Numbered from the stretch's first letter, positions 24,121 through 32,690 are shown. The stretch is 32,964 bases of DNA from Clostridium drakei (GCF_000633595.2 NZ_JIBU02000042.1:1-32964), one strand, 5' to 3'. Numbers and translations are program-made. The notes: a model not told the origin generated them from the sequence alone.

Positions 24121-25449
24121 ATGAAAATAAAAAGCAAATTAATGAAAGTATTGATATGCATATTTGGAGTTTTAATTTTAATTGCATCTGGTACTTTAAG
24201 TATGAATAAAATTTCAGAATCAAAGAATGGTAAGGTATTGAAAAATAAAGTAATACCTTTAAAAACAGTAAAAGCTGAAAGTGGGTTTGAAGATTTAAAA
24301 CCTCTTGAAAGTGTATTAAAAGATAAAAAAATTGTATCTATAGGAGAAGCTACACATGGTACAAAAGAATTCTTTCAAATGAAACATCGTATGTTAGAAT
24401 TTTTAGTGACAAAAATGGAATATAGATTATTTGCTATGGAGGCAGGTTTTGGAGATGCTCAGGTAGTTAATGATTATATACTTTATGGAAAAGGAAATGT
24501 TAATGATGCTGTTAAAGCTTTAAAATACTGGACATGGAAAACTGAAGAAGTATCCAGCATGATAGAGTGGATGAGAAATTATAATAAAGATGATAATAAT
24601 AAAACAAAAATAAAATTTTATGGCTTTGATGTTCAATCTACAAAAATTGAAAAAGAAAAAGTTTTAGATTATTTAAAAGTAGTGGATGGTAATTCAATTA
24701 ATAAATATGAAAGCGTATTTAGCAAATTTAATGATGATAATGTATCTTCACTTGAAAAAGACAAATTAGCAAGTGTAAAAAACAACATTAAGGAATTATT
24801 AAGTGATTTTGATAAAAATAAAGAACTGTATATTTCAAGGTCTTCTGATAGTGAATATAAAATGGTTTATCAAGATTTAAACAATATCTATAAATGTTTG
24901 CAAGTAAAATCCCAAGCTGGAATGGAGTATACTAATACTAGGGATAAGTATATGGCTGAAAATGTTAAATGGATTTTAGATTATGAAAAACAATTTGGAA
25001 ATGATAAAATCATGCTTTGGGCACATAATGGACATGTAACTAAAGAAATGCCAAATTATACTTCTATGGGATCACATTTAAAAAAGATGTTTAGTAATGA
25101 TATGTATGTTATAGGAATGGAATTTTATAAAGGAAATTTTAGAGCATATCCAATTAGCAACAGCAAAAGTGCGCACATTAAGGAATTTACTATAAAAAAT
25201 TCTTCATCTTTTACATTTGCTCATAATCTTCATAATTTAAATATACCTTTATACTTTATGGATTTTAATTCTGCAGCTCAAGATAAAGGTATAAAGCAGT
25301 GGTTATCAAACTTAAAGTTAATACATGCTATTGGTGCTGAATATTCAAAATATAATCCTATTGGGTCCTATGCACCACAAATTCCTTTAAATTCTTATGA
25401 TGGAATGATATTTATAGACAATATATCGCAGTCTAAGGCAATTAATTAG
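24121..25449 (+). CDS. Erythromycin-esterase-family protein, membrane-anchored or secreted
   Basis: The N-terminus (residues 8-28) is one hydrophobic segment, a signal peptide or anchor, which cytosolic Ere enzymes lack. The Ere-fold motifs follow: IGEATHGTKEFFQMKHRM (E76, H79, E84, H89), the AMEAGF strand (E107), YWTWKTEEV, FYGFDVQ, the AENVKWIL helix, WAHNGHV and IGMEFYKG. Ere enzymes open macrolide lactones by metal-independent hydrolysis; many relatives of this extracytoplasmic type have no tested substrate. AGGAGG precedes the ATG. It sits between a response regulator and ABC exporters that share its promoter box, which suggests a role in antibiotic or envelope defence. Macrolide hydrolysis itself is not established. 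Confidence 0.85.
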   Translation: MKIKSKLMKVLICIFGVLILIASGTLSMNKISESKNGKVLKNKVIPLKTVKAESGFEDLKPLESVLKDKKIVSIGEATHGTKEFFQMKHRMLEFLVTKMEYRLFAMEAGFGDAQVVNDYILYGKGNVNDAVKALKYWTWKTEEVSSMIEWMRNYNKDDNNKTKIKFYGFDVQSTKIEKEKVLDYLKVVDGNSINKYESVFSKFNDDNVSSLEKDKLASVKNNIKELLSDFDKNKELYISRSSDSEYKMVYQDLNNIYKCLQVKSQAGMEYTNTRDKYMAENVKWILDYEKQFGNDKIMLWAHNGHVTKEMPNYTSMGSHLKKMFSNDMYVIGMEFYKGNFRAYPISNSKSAHIKEFTIKNSSSFTFAHNLHNLNIPLYFMDFNSAAQDKGIKQWLSNLKLIHAIGAEYSKYNPIGSYAPQIPLNSYDGMIFIDNISQSKAIN

Positions 25450-25516
25450 TTAGAAGATGATTTTAAATCTATAATGATTTTTTATGGTTACTCTAGAAAA
25501 TCTCAAGAACAAGTAT

Positions 25517-25547
25517 AAAAATAGTTGCAGCAATGTGGCTATTTTTT
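25517..25547 (+). terminator. Terminator after the esterase gene
   Basis: A 13-bp stem (25517-25529 with 25534-25546, three G-U pairs) is closed by a GCAA tetraloop and ends in a T-run. Confidence 0.75.
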
Positions 25548-25560
25548 ATTTCCAATATTA

Positions 25561-25618
25561 AAACTTAAGGTTTTCTTAAGGAGTTCTTTAAGTTTTCTTA
25601 TATGCAGAATTATACAAT
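25561..25618 (+). promoter_or_regulatory. Three-unit 11-bp repeat box and -10 before the ABC operon
   Basis: Units at 25564-25574, 25575-25585 and 25586-25596 repeat the box at 24022-24057 with one base changed in 36. TACAAT (25613-25618, within TATACAAT) again lies 16 nt after the last unit. Start codon 25702 is about 80 nt downstream. Confidence 0.65.
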
Positions 25619-25701
25619 GATATCAACAGGTTGGTTGAGATAGAGCCAAAGTAATTAATAGATAATACATTTGTAAATATAGATTTTGGAGGAGATTTTT
25701 T

Positions 25702-26613
25702 ATGAAGGAAGTTTTAAAAATTAATAATGTAACTAAGGTTTATGGAAAACAAACAGTTCTTGATAAGGTTAGTTTATCACTAGAAGAAGGAGAAGTTATT
25801 GGGCTTATAGGACCAAATGGTGCCGGAAAAACTACACTTATGAAAATTATCACTAAACTTATTAAAAAATATGATGGAGATGTTTATATAAATGATGAAA
25901 ATATAAAAAATAATAAAAGACATGATACAAAACAGATAGGTTGTGTAATAGAAACACCTGGTTTTTATCCAGAATTAACGGGGTATGAAAACTTATTATT
26001 TTTCTCTGAAATATCAGGTCTTAAAGATAAAGGAGAAATTAATGAAATAGTTAAAAGATTAGGCATTGAAGGTTATATAAATAAGAAAGCAAAAAATTAT
26101 TCTTTAGGAATGAAACAAAGAATTGGAATAGCTCAAGCAGTTTTATCCTATCCACCTATACTTGTATTAGATGAGCCAACTAATGGACTAGATCCTGCTA
26201 TAGTACCAGAACTTAGAGAGTTTATAAAATATATAGCAAAGGAAAAGCATAGGGCAGTACTTATATCCAGTCATATTCTTTCTGAAATAGAGTTAATGTG
26301 TGATAAGGTTGCATTTATACAGCAGGGAAAAATAATTAAAGTTGAAAGCTTAAAGAAAAGTGAGAAAGATAATGCACTTGTTGCTTTTGTAACAAGTAAA
26401 TTAGAAGAATTAAAGAAATTTTTTAATGGTAAAAATTTGGAGTACAAAGTACTAAGTGAAGATAAACTTGAAGCTCAATTAAAGCTTAATGAACTAGAAA
26501 ATTTAGTTTCAAGTATAGGCAAAGAAAACATACCACTTAGAGGTGTATATGAAATAAAAGAAAGCTTAGAAGAAAAATATTTAAAAACTATGGAGGTAGA
26601 AAAGAATGCATAA
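25702..26613 (+). CDS. ABC transporter ATP-binding protein (BcrA/lantibiotic-export type)
   Basis: The ATPase has GPNGAGKTTL (Walker A, about residue 38), a Q-loop, YSLGMKQRIGIAQAV (signature, with SLGMKQ typical of antibiotic-export DrrA/BcrA-like proteins), LVLDEPTNGLDP (Walker B) and SSHIL (switch His). About 80 C-terminal residues form the accessory domain usual in this subgroup. It energises the two ABC-2 permeases that follow. Its stop overlaps the first permease start by 8 bp. GGAGG precedes the ATG. Confidence 0.92.
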   Translation: MKEVLKINNVTKVYGKQTVLDKVSLSLEEGEVIGLIGPNGAGKTTLMKIITKLIKKYDGDVYINDENIKNNKRHDTKQIGCVIETPGFYPELTGYENLLFFSEISGLKDKGEINEIVKRLGIEGYINKKAKNYSLGMKQRIGIAQAVLSYPPILVLDEPTNGLDPAIVPELREFIKYIAKEKHRAVLISSHILSEIELMCDKVAFIQQGKIIKVESLKKSEKDNALVAFVTSKLEELKKFFNGKNLEYKVLSEDKLEAQLKLNELENLVSSIGKENIPLRGVYEIKESLEEKYLKTMEVEKNA

Positions 26614-27346
26614 GCTATTAAAAATGTCCTGGCTTAATGTTAAAAACACAGCATATTCAAAAGAGTTTTTGTTAGGAATAATTGCAGCTTTTGCTTATTC
26701 AATGTTATGGATTTGTTTTGTACATCCACCATTATATGGACTTGAGGGTTATGGTTTTGAATTTGGACGTTTTTTATATGTAATGATATTGTATGCAGCG
26801 GTTTCAATTTTAAGAAATGATATAAAATCTAATTGTATTAAAACTGTTTTTACGGGGGTTTTTAGTAGAACGGAAATAATGATTTCAAAATCAATAGGTT
26901 TAATTATATGGGGAATTATTTTCTCTATAATGGTTGAAGTGAATAATATATTAGCATCGATTATTTTGTATAAGAAGATAGGAATCAATGGTTTTTTAGC
27001 ATTTAATCATTTACAATTATTTATCACTTATATTATTATAGCATTTTCTATGGGAGCGCTTATGCTTTTAATAATTTCTATAATATTTAGTGAAAGCAAA
27101 TTCATTTTATTTTTTATAATGATACTTAGTTTGATAAATTTTTATAGTTCATTCATTTCAGTTGCAATTGGAAATCATCCAGAATTAATAAGTAAATTTT
27201 CTACTTATATGAAAACACCATTTTATAATACAATAGCATTAATGCAAGGATATTTTAGTATGCAATCAATACTAATAAATATAATTTGGGCAGTGATATT
27301 TTGTGTTTTGGCTACACTCATTATTAACAGAAGAGAAATTAAGTAA
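26606..27346 (+). CDS. ABC-2 type permease, first paralogue
   Basis: An integral membrane protein of 246 residues with about six helices and no soluble domain. The segment IKTVFTGVFSRTEIMISKSIGLI after the second helix closely matches FTGIFSRIEIMFSKLSSFI in the next protein, so the two permeases are paralogues that likely form a heterodimer with the ATPase at 25702. Such small ABC-2 permeases export or expel peptide antibiotics from the membrane. AGGTAGAAAAG lies before the ATG; overlap with the ATPase gene implies coupled translation. Confidence 0.8.
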   Translation: MHKLLKMSWLNVKNTAYSKEFLLGIIAAFAYSMLWICFVHPPLYGLEGYGFEFGRFLYVMILYAAVSILRNDIKSNCIKTVFTGVFSRTEIMISKSIGLIIWGIIFSIMVEVNNILASIILYKKIGINGFLAFNHLQLFITYIIIAFSMGALMLLIISIIFSESKFILFFIMILSLINFYSSFISVAIGNHPELISKFSTYMKTPFYNTIALMQGYFSMQSILINIIWAVIFCVLATLIINRREIK

Positions 27347-27355
27347 TAGGAGAAG

Positions 27356-28051
27356 GTGATTATTTTGGAACGAGTTTTAAAGATTATTACATTGGATATA
27401 AGAAAAAAAGGCTTTTTTAAGAATTTATTAATTTGTTTATTTGCTGTAGCTTGTATTTTGTTTTTAATTTGTGCAAAAGGTGAAGTGCAAGCAATGCCTA
27501 AAATGATGCTGCAGATAATATCGTATATACTTTTAGTTGTTTTTAGTTTTTCATTAACACAGGAATTTTCGAATAAAACAGATAAGATGATATTTACAGG
27601 TATATTCAGTAGAATAGAAATAATGTTTTCCAAATTGAGCAGCTTTATAATTGCAGCTATAGTATGCTTTATATTCTATGAAATTTTATCAATTGCCTGC
27701 AATACTTTTGATTCAAAAATGCTGCTTAATAATTTATATGCATTTATTGTCTTTGCATTTACTTTAGGCACTTTTGAATTGTTAGTTTCAGTTTTTAGTT
27801 CTAATTTTTTACTTGCTGGAATTATCGGCTATGTGCTGTATTTTGATTTGATATTAGTACTTTTAAATCAGGCTTTAGGATCTGGTAGAAGTGAAGCTGT
27901 AAAGCATGTTATAAAAAGTTTACCTTTTTATATAGCTAATACTGGATTTTACAGTGGAGGATATACTGCGAATCAATCTATTATTATGATATGCTGTGGA
28001 GTGTTATTTTTAATAGCAGCCTGTGCTGCAATTAATAGAAAGGATATATAG
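27356..28051 (+). CDS. ABC-2 type permease, second paralogue
   Basis: About 230 residues and six membrane helices, with the FTGIFSRIEIMFSK segment shared with the preceding permease. The start is uncertain: the GTG at 27356 is only 3 nt after AGGAG, whereas the TTG at 27365 is better placed relative to GAAGGTG, so the real protein may begin at ERVLK. It is the last gene of the operon starting at 25702 and ends just before a separate promoter. Confidence 0.75.
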   Translation: MIILERVLKIITLDIRKKGFFKNLLICLFAVACILFLICAKGEVQAMPKMMLQIISYILLVVFSFSLTQEFSNKTDKMIFTGIFSRIEIMFSKLSSFIIAAIVCFIFYEILSIACNTFDSKMLLNNLYAFIVFAFTLGTFELLVSVFSSNFLLAGIIGYVLYFDLILVLLNQALGSGRSEAVKHVIKSLPFYIANTGFYSGGYTANQSIIMICCGVLFLIAACAAINRKDI

Positions 28052-28083
28052 ATGTTGGCAGATTATAAATTAAAAAATATTCA

Positions 28084-28111
28084 TTGAGTAATAACAAACA
28101 AGTGGTATAAT
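28084..28111 (+). promoter_or_regulatory. Promoter of the second ABC operon
   Basis: TTGAGT (28084-28089), a 16-nt spacer and TATAAT (28106-28111). No copy of the 11-bp repeat box is present, so this operon appears to be controlled differently from the first. Confidence 0.65.
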
Positions 28112-28191
28112 TTTTATGTTGGTTAGATAAAGGATAGATTAGTAATAATGTATTTATAAAACTAGAAAATTTGTGGAGGAAATCTTATAGT

Positions 28192-29115
28192 ATGAATAGT
28201 TCAATTTTGAAGATTAGCAAGGTCACTAAAAAATATAAAAATACTAATGTGCTTGATAATGTAACAATGACAATAAAAAAGGGACAAATATATGGACTCA
28301 TTGGTTTAAATGGAGCAGGAAAAAGTACATTAATAAGAATTATAACAGGACTTGTGTCAGAAGATAGTGGCAGTATTGAACTATTTGGTGAACATGAAAA
28401 AGATAAAATAGAGCATAGTAGAAAAAGAATAGGTGCTATTATAGAGACTCCAGCACTTTATGAAAATAAAACGGTTTATGAAAATATGCATATTAATAGA
28501 ATTCAAAAGGGGATACCAGGAAAAGAATGTATAGAAAAAGTACTAGATATGGTAGGATTAAATGACATAAAGGATAAAAAAGTAAAAATATTATCTTTAG
28601 GAACTAAACAGATAATAGGAATAGCCATGGCTTTACTTGGTGAACCAGAATTTTTAATTTTAGATGAACCCATTAACGGACTAGATCCAATTAGAATAAT
28701 TGAAATACGTGAATTATTAAAGAAATTAAATGAAGAATATGGAGTTACAATGCTTATTTCTAGTCATATATTAGGAGAACTTTATCATATTGCAAATCAT
28801 TATGGAATAATTCATAAGGGTAAACTAATAGAAGAAATAACTATAGATGAATTAAATGATAGATGCAAAAAATTTATTCATATTAAAGTTGATAATGCCG
28901 CTAATGCTGCTGTCATACTAAACAAGAAATTAAACACACTAAATTATAATGTTTTGCCTGGCAATGTTATTAAGTTATACGATTATATAGAAGAATCAGG
29001 AAAAGTAACAGAAATTCTTGTAAAAGAAGGAGTTACAGTAGAGCAAATAATGCCTATGGGAGAAGATTTAGAAACATATTTTGCCCAAGTTATAGGAGGA
29101 TTAGAAAATGTCTAA
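28192..29115 (+). CDS. ABC transporter ATP-binding protein (BcrA type), second system
   Basis: GLNGAGKSTL (Walker A), the LSLGTKQIIGIAMALL signature (SLGTKQ form), LILDEPINGLDP (Walker B) and SSHIL. A C-terminal accessory region of about 90 residues follows. A TTG at 28171 is in frame, but it lies inside the ribosome site region; the ATG at 28192 has GGAGGA 11 nt upstream and fits the family start. Its stop overlaps the permease start by 8 bp, the same arrangement as in the first system, suggesting that the two arose by duplication or were gained together. Confidence 0.92.
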   Translation: MNSSILKISKVTKKYKNTNVLDNVTMTIKKGQIYGLIGLNGAGKSTLIRIITGLVSEDSGSIELFGEHEKDKIEHSRKRIGAIIETPALYENKTVYENMHINRIQKGIPGKECIEKVLDMVGLNDIKDKKVKILSLGTKQIIGIAMALLGEPEFLILDEPINGLDPIRIIEIRELLKKLNEEYGVTMLISSHILGELYHIANHYGIIHKGKLIEEITIDELNDRCKKFIHIKVDNAANAAVILNKKLNTLNYNVLPGNVIKLYDYIEESGKVTEILVKEGVTVEQIMPMGEDLETYFAQVIGGLENV

Positions 29116-29851
29116 TTTGTTGAAGGTAGAATTTTATAAATTAAAAACTTCAAAAATATTTTATTTAACTATGTTTTTAAATTTACTTCAAGGCATTGCA
29201 GTTTATGCATTTTCAGAAAATTTTAAATTGATGAGTGGAAAACAAGCATTTACATTTATACTTTCAATACAAAGTTCATTAGCTTTAGATATTTTAATAG
29301 GAATTTTTGCGTCTGATTATATAGTTACAGAATTTTCATCAGGATATATTAAAAATTTAATTTCCTATGGGCATAAAAGAATTGATATTTTTGTGTCAAA
29401 AAGTATAGTTTATTATATTGGTATTATAGTTATAACATTTATACCAGCATTAGTACTATCCTCCATAAATACAAAAGTAAATGGATATGGAGAAATATTT
29501 AACCTTTATTCCATAATATTTTTAATAAAATTATTTTTAATTATAATGATTATATATATAGCTATAGGAAGTATATTTGTTCTAACAGCATTTATATCTA
29601 GAAATGCTAATATTACTATTATTGTAATTGTGTTTTTAGATTTTGCTAATAGAATTCTTGATATAATAGCTGTTCAAAAAAAATCATTGGAATGGATTTT
29701 CTATAAAAGTATATTTGCACAACCAGGTATTGTGCTATCAGATAAAGCTACGACATCTGAAATCTTACAAGCAGTACTTATATCAGTAGTAATTATAGTA
29801 GTAACTACAGTAGTAGGTATTTATGTATTCAATAAATCAGATATTAAATAA
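29108..29851 (+). CDS. ABC-2 type permease of the second system
   Basis: A membrane protein of 247 residues with about six helices. The region IVTEFSSGYIKNLISYGHKRIDIFVSKSIVYY is the usual ABC-2 loop after the second helix (FxxGxxKNxxxxGxSRxxxxxSK pattern), which places it among lantibiotic-immunity-like permeases. It partners with the ATPase encoded just upstream. Confidence 0.82.
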   Translation: MSNLLKVEFYKLKTSKIFYLTMFLNLLQGIAVYAFSENFKLMSGKQAFTFILSIQSSLALDILIGIFASDYIVTEFSSGYIKNLISYGHKRIDIFVSKSIVYYIGIIVITFIPALVLSSINTKVNGYGEIFNLYSIIFLIKLFLIIMIIYIAIGSIFVLTAFISRNANITIIVIVFLDFANRILDIIAVQKKSLEWIFYKSIFAQPGIVLSDKATTSEILQAVLISVVIIVVTTVVGIYVFNKSDIK

Positions 29852-29939
29852 AATCTATATAAATTATGAGATTTTAATAACTTCAAAAATATAGATTAGA
29901 GAGAATAATAAATTTATTGTAAGAGTTTACTTAGTTTTA

Positions 29940-29948
29940 TGATATACT
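29940..29948 (+). promoter_or_regulatory. Extended -10 before the ChrB-domain gene
   Basis: TGATATACT with no convincing -35; start codon about 45 nt downstream. Confidence 0.35.
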
Positions 29949-29992
29949 TTTGAATAAGAACTTTTTATTATTAGAAAGGATGAAAGTAACTT

Positions 29993-30532
29993 ATGAGTAT
30001 GAAATTTTTAGCTCTTACATATAAAGTTCCAAGCAATACTTCTAAAAACAGGGTATATATTTGGAGAAAAATCAAAGATATAGGAGCTGTTTATTTACAG
30101 CAGGGAGTAGCTTTGCTTCCATATGAGGAAAGGTTATTTGAAATTTTAAAAGATCTTAGAGAAGAGGTTAATAATTTAGGTGGAAAGTCAACTTTAAGTG
30201 AACTTAACTTTATAAGTGAAGATGATGAAAAATGTATTATATCAGAATTTAAAAAGCAGATAGATGAAGAATATATTGAATTTGAAGATAACTGCCAAAG
30301 ATTAATATATGAACTTGATCGTGAGACTGAAAATGGAAAGTTTAAATTTTCTGAGCTTCAAGAGAATGAGGAAGAGTTAAAAAAATTTCAACGTTGGTAT
30401 GAAAAAATCACTAGTAGGGATTATTTCCATTCAGAAAGAAAATGCAGCTCAAAAGAAATGTTCGAAAAAGCAAAAGCAAGATTACAGGAATATTCACATG
30501 AAGTTTATAAAAATGACAAGGTACACCAGTAA
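29993..30532 (+). CDS. ChrB N-terminal-domain protein
   Basis: A soluble 179-residue protein. The start MKFLALTYKVPSNTSKNRVYIWRKIKDIGAVYLQQGVALLP matches in outline the ChrB N-terminal domain of chromate-resistance regulators (the arginine-rich RVxxWRxLKxxGAxxLxxGVxxLP pattern), followed by a long acidic coiled region (about 75-135). ChrB senses chromate in proteobacteria, where a C-terminal domain follows; here only the N-terminal part exists and no chrA chromate transporter is nearby. So the role is open; RNA or DNA binding by the Arg-rich helix is possible. It is preceded by an extended -10 (TGATATACT, 29940-29948) and AAAGGATG. Confidence 0.7.
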   Translation: MSMKFLALTYKVPSNTSKNRVYIWRKIKDIGAVYLQQGVALLPYEERLFEILKDLREEVNNLGGKSTLSELNFISEDDEKCIISEFKKQIDEEYIEFEDNCQRLIYELDRETENGKFKFSELQENEEELKKFQRWYEKITSRDYFHSERKCSSKEMFEKAKARLQEYSHEVYKNDKVHQ

Positions 30533-30668
30533 ACTGGGTTGAAGTAAACCAAGTGATATTGTAATGTTTTTGATTTTAGACAAACTTAATATTGAAGAAC
30601 AAGTTAAAAATTCTTTATGAAATTAATATACATAGAGAGTTTTTATTTTTTTGCATTTTAAAAATATA

Positions 30669-30724
30669 ATTGACGTTACATGTAACAAGTGTTACAATAA
30701 ACATATGTTACATGTAACGTCAAT
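30669..30724. promoter_or_regulatory. Promoter of the Fur-family gene with two identical palindromic operators
   Basis: TTGACG (30670-30675), a 17-nt spacer and TACAAT (30693-30698) form the promoter. The 12-bp palindrome GTTACATGTAAC occurs in the spacer (30675-30686) and again after the -10 (30707-30718), with centres 32 bp apart. The whole is a perfect 18-bp inverted repeat, left arm ATTGACGTTACATGTAAC, with a 20-bp centre. The arrangement predicts tight repression. Confidence 0.75.
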
Positions 30725-30808
30725 AAAATATTTCGAGACGTAGATAAAAAACTATATCCAGAACTTTTTGATTGCTGTCTAAAAATTTTGAAAATACGAG
30801 AGGTATTT

Positions 30809-31261
30809 ATGGAGAATTTATTAGAAAAAGTAAAAAATGATTTAAAAATAAAGGGGGTTAAAGTAACACTGCAAAGACAAAAAATATTAGATGTTATTAT
30901 TAAAAATCAACATAAGCATCTAACTACTGAGGAAATTTATATGATCATACGAAAGGAATATCCTGAAATTGGCCTTGCCACTGTTTACAGGACTATGCAA
31001 CTATTGGAGCAAAACAGTATAGTTTGTAAATTTGATTTTGATGAAGATGGAATTAGATATGAATTTATGGAACCAGGTAATGAACATCAACATCCTCATT
31101 TTATATGTAAAGAGTGTGGTAAAGTATATCCAATAAAGGACACTATGTTAGGTTTTGTCAAAAATAAAATTGAGAAGAAATATAATTTGAAAATAATTAA
31201 TTATAGTCTTAAATTTTATGGGGTTTGTGCAAATTGTAATAAGGAACTTTCGGAGAAATAG
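30809..31261 (+). CDS. Fur-family metalloregulator (PerR/Zur/Fur subgroup undetermined)
   Basis: About 150 residues. The N-terminal winged helix has VKVTLQRQKILDVI, HLTTEEIYMIIR and the recognition helix GLATVYRTMQLLEQ. The C-terminal metal domain has HQHPHFICKECGKV and CANCNKEL, giving two CxxC pairs for the structural Zn plus His ligands. The subgroup (iron, zinc or peroxide) cannot be fixed by eye. A TTG at 30788 is in frame, but the ATG at 30809 has GAGAGGT about 5 nt upstream and is preferred. Its promoter carries two palindromes unlike the usual 7-1-7 Fur/PerR/Zur box, so another regulator may control it. Confidence 0.9.
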   Translation: MENLLEKVKNDLKIKGVKVTLQRQKILDVIIKNQHKHLTTEEIYMIIRKEYPEIGLATVYRTMQLLEQNSIVCKFDFDEDGIRYEFMEPGNEHQHPHFICKECGKVYPIKDTMLGFVKNKIEKKYNLKIINYSLKFYGVCANCNKELSEK

Positions 31262-31429
31262 ATAGTACATATGATTCTTAATTTTGTACATTCAGCTTCA
31301 GTTGGGTAAGTTGTAAAATTGAATTTTTAAGATAATTAATAGAACATGAAGTAGGTGGTAAGATATTAGGATATAAGGAAGTTTAGCAATTATATTATTT
31401 TAACAATTAAAATTTTGGAGGTTTTGAAA

Positions 31430-32626
31430 ATGAATAATGTTATTTCAAAAAATATAGATGATACAAAAAGTTATTCGCTAATTACATTGATACTGTTTTG
31501 GTCAGGATTAGTTATAATGTCTAGTTTGTATGTTACAATTCCATTGGTTTCAACATTTTCACAAATTTTTTCAGTGGAGGTTTCTAAAGCTGTATGGAGT
31601 AGTAGTGGATTTTCACTTTGTTTTGCAATTGGTTGTTTGTGTCATGGACCATTATCTGATCGTTATGGTCGTAAAAAAGTAATAATTATTGGATTGAGTG
31701 CTTTGACGATTATTTCTTTCCTTTTAGGAACAGTACATAACTTAGTAACACTTATTACACTTCGTGGAATGCAAGGAGTAGCAGCAGCAACTTTTTCACC
31801 TGTAGCTCTTTCATATGCAGTAGAATTATTTCCACCTAAAAAAAGAGTTGTAGCTATTGGATTTATAAGTACAGGATTTTTGATGGCAGGAATAATTGGA
31901 CAAGTTTTTAGTAGTTTTGTAAATCAGCATATAGGATGGAACTTTGTATTTTATATTCTTGGACTTATATATTTAATGACTACTTTATTAATAATACTAT
32001 TTATACCTAATATTCCTATAAGTCAGCCAGATAATAATATTTCAAAGGTATTTAAACAGATGAAAAGTGTATTTAAAATAAAATCATTGAAATATGCATA
32101 TATTATTGCTTTAGTATTATTGTTGTCATTTGTCGGTATGTACAGTGCCTTAGGTAGTTTTCTAAGTAGTCCTAAATTTAATTTTACTACTCAACAAATA
32201 TTATACGTGAGACTTATAGGAATTATTGGAATGGTGCTGTCACCATATGCAGGAAAGTTAGTTGAAAAATTCAGTATTATATCTGTTCTTAGAGGTTCGT
32301 TATTACTTTCAATTATAGGACTTGCATTGATAGGAATTAGTACAAATGCTTTATTTATGATTATTATGAGTGTGATTTTTGTAATAGGTATTGCAATTAC
32401 TACTCCAACTTTGATCTCATTAATTGGTGTGCTTGGAGGAAAAACAAGAGGTTCAGCAGTTTCTATGTATACTTTTATATTATTTTTAGGTGCTAGTATT
32501 GGACCAGTTTTAACTATGCGATTACTTAAGACTGGAAGTTACACTATTACTTTCACATCACTTGCAGCTTGTTTAGTGATAGGAATATTGGCTACATTCT
32601 TTATAAATTTAGAGAAAAATGTCTAG
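31430..32626 (+). CDS. MFS transporter (DHA1-type drug/solute exporter)
   Basis: About 398 residues and 12 predicted membrane helices. The motif-A loop GPLSDRYGRKKVI lies between helices 2 and 3, motif B is LRGMQGVAAATFSPVALSYAVELFP, and the motif-C-like GFLMAGIIGQVFSSFV marks helix 5, typical of proton-driven antiporters. It is similar in layout to YnfM-like exporters. The ATG at 31430 has TGGAGGTT 8 nt upstream and is better than the in-frame TTG at 31415. It follows the Fur-family gene by 168 bp with no terminator seen, so co-transcription and metal- or stress-linked export are possible but unproven. Confidence 0.88.
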   Translation: MNNVISKNIDDTKSYSLITLILFWSGLVIMSSLYVTIPLVSTFSQIFSVEVSKAVWSSSGFSLCFAIGCLCHGPLSDRYGRKKVIIIGLSALTIISFLLGTVHNLVTLITLRGMQGVAAATFSPVALSYAVELFPPKKRVVAIGFISTGFLMAGIIGQVFSSFVNQHIGWNFVFYILGLIYLMTTLLIILFIPNIPISQPDNNISKVFKQMKSVFKIKSLKYAYIIALVLLLSFVGMYSALGSFLSSPKFNFTTQQILYVRLIGIIGMVLSPYAGKLVEKFSIISVLRGSLLLSIIGLALIGISTNALFMIIMSVIFVIGIAITTPTLISLIGVLGGKTRGSAVSMYTFILFLGASIGPVLTMRLLKTGSYTITFTSLAACLVIGILATFFINLEKNV

Positions 32627-32690
32627 GAGATAAATATCATAAAAAATAATTCATAATATAAGCATATTGCGACTCAAGCGTATGTAAGCG

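Noticed and set aside
27223-27633. Minus-strand open frame of 136 codons across two permease genes
   Set aside because: It is antisense to two well-supported, tightly linked coding regions and lacks a start signal; low-GC hydrophobic genes often give such frames.
30564-30620. Tiny 18-codon open frame after the ChrB-domain gene
   Set aside because: There is no Shine-Dalgarno before its ATG and no family match; too short to support as a gene.
30707-30745. Leader peptide beginning at the ATG inside the second palindrome (MLHVTSIKYFET)
   Set aside because: No ribosome site in front of it and no attenuator hairpin behind it; the palindrome is better explained as an operator.
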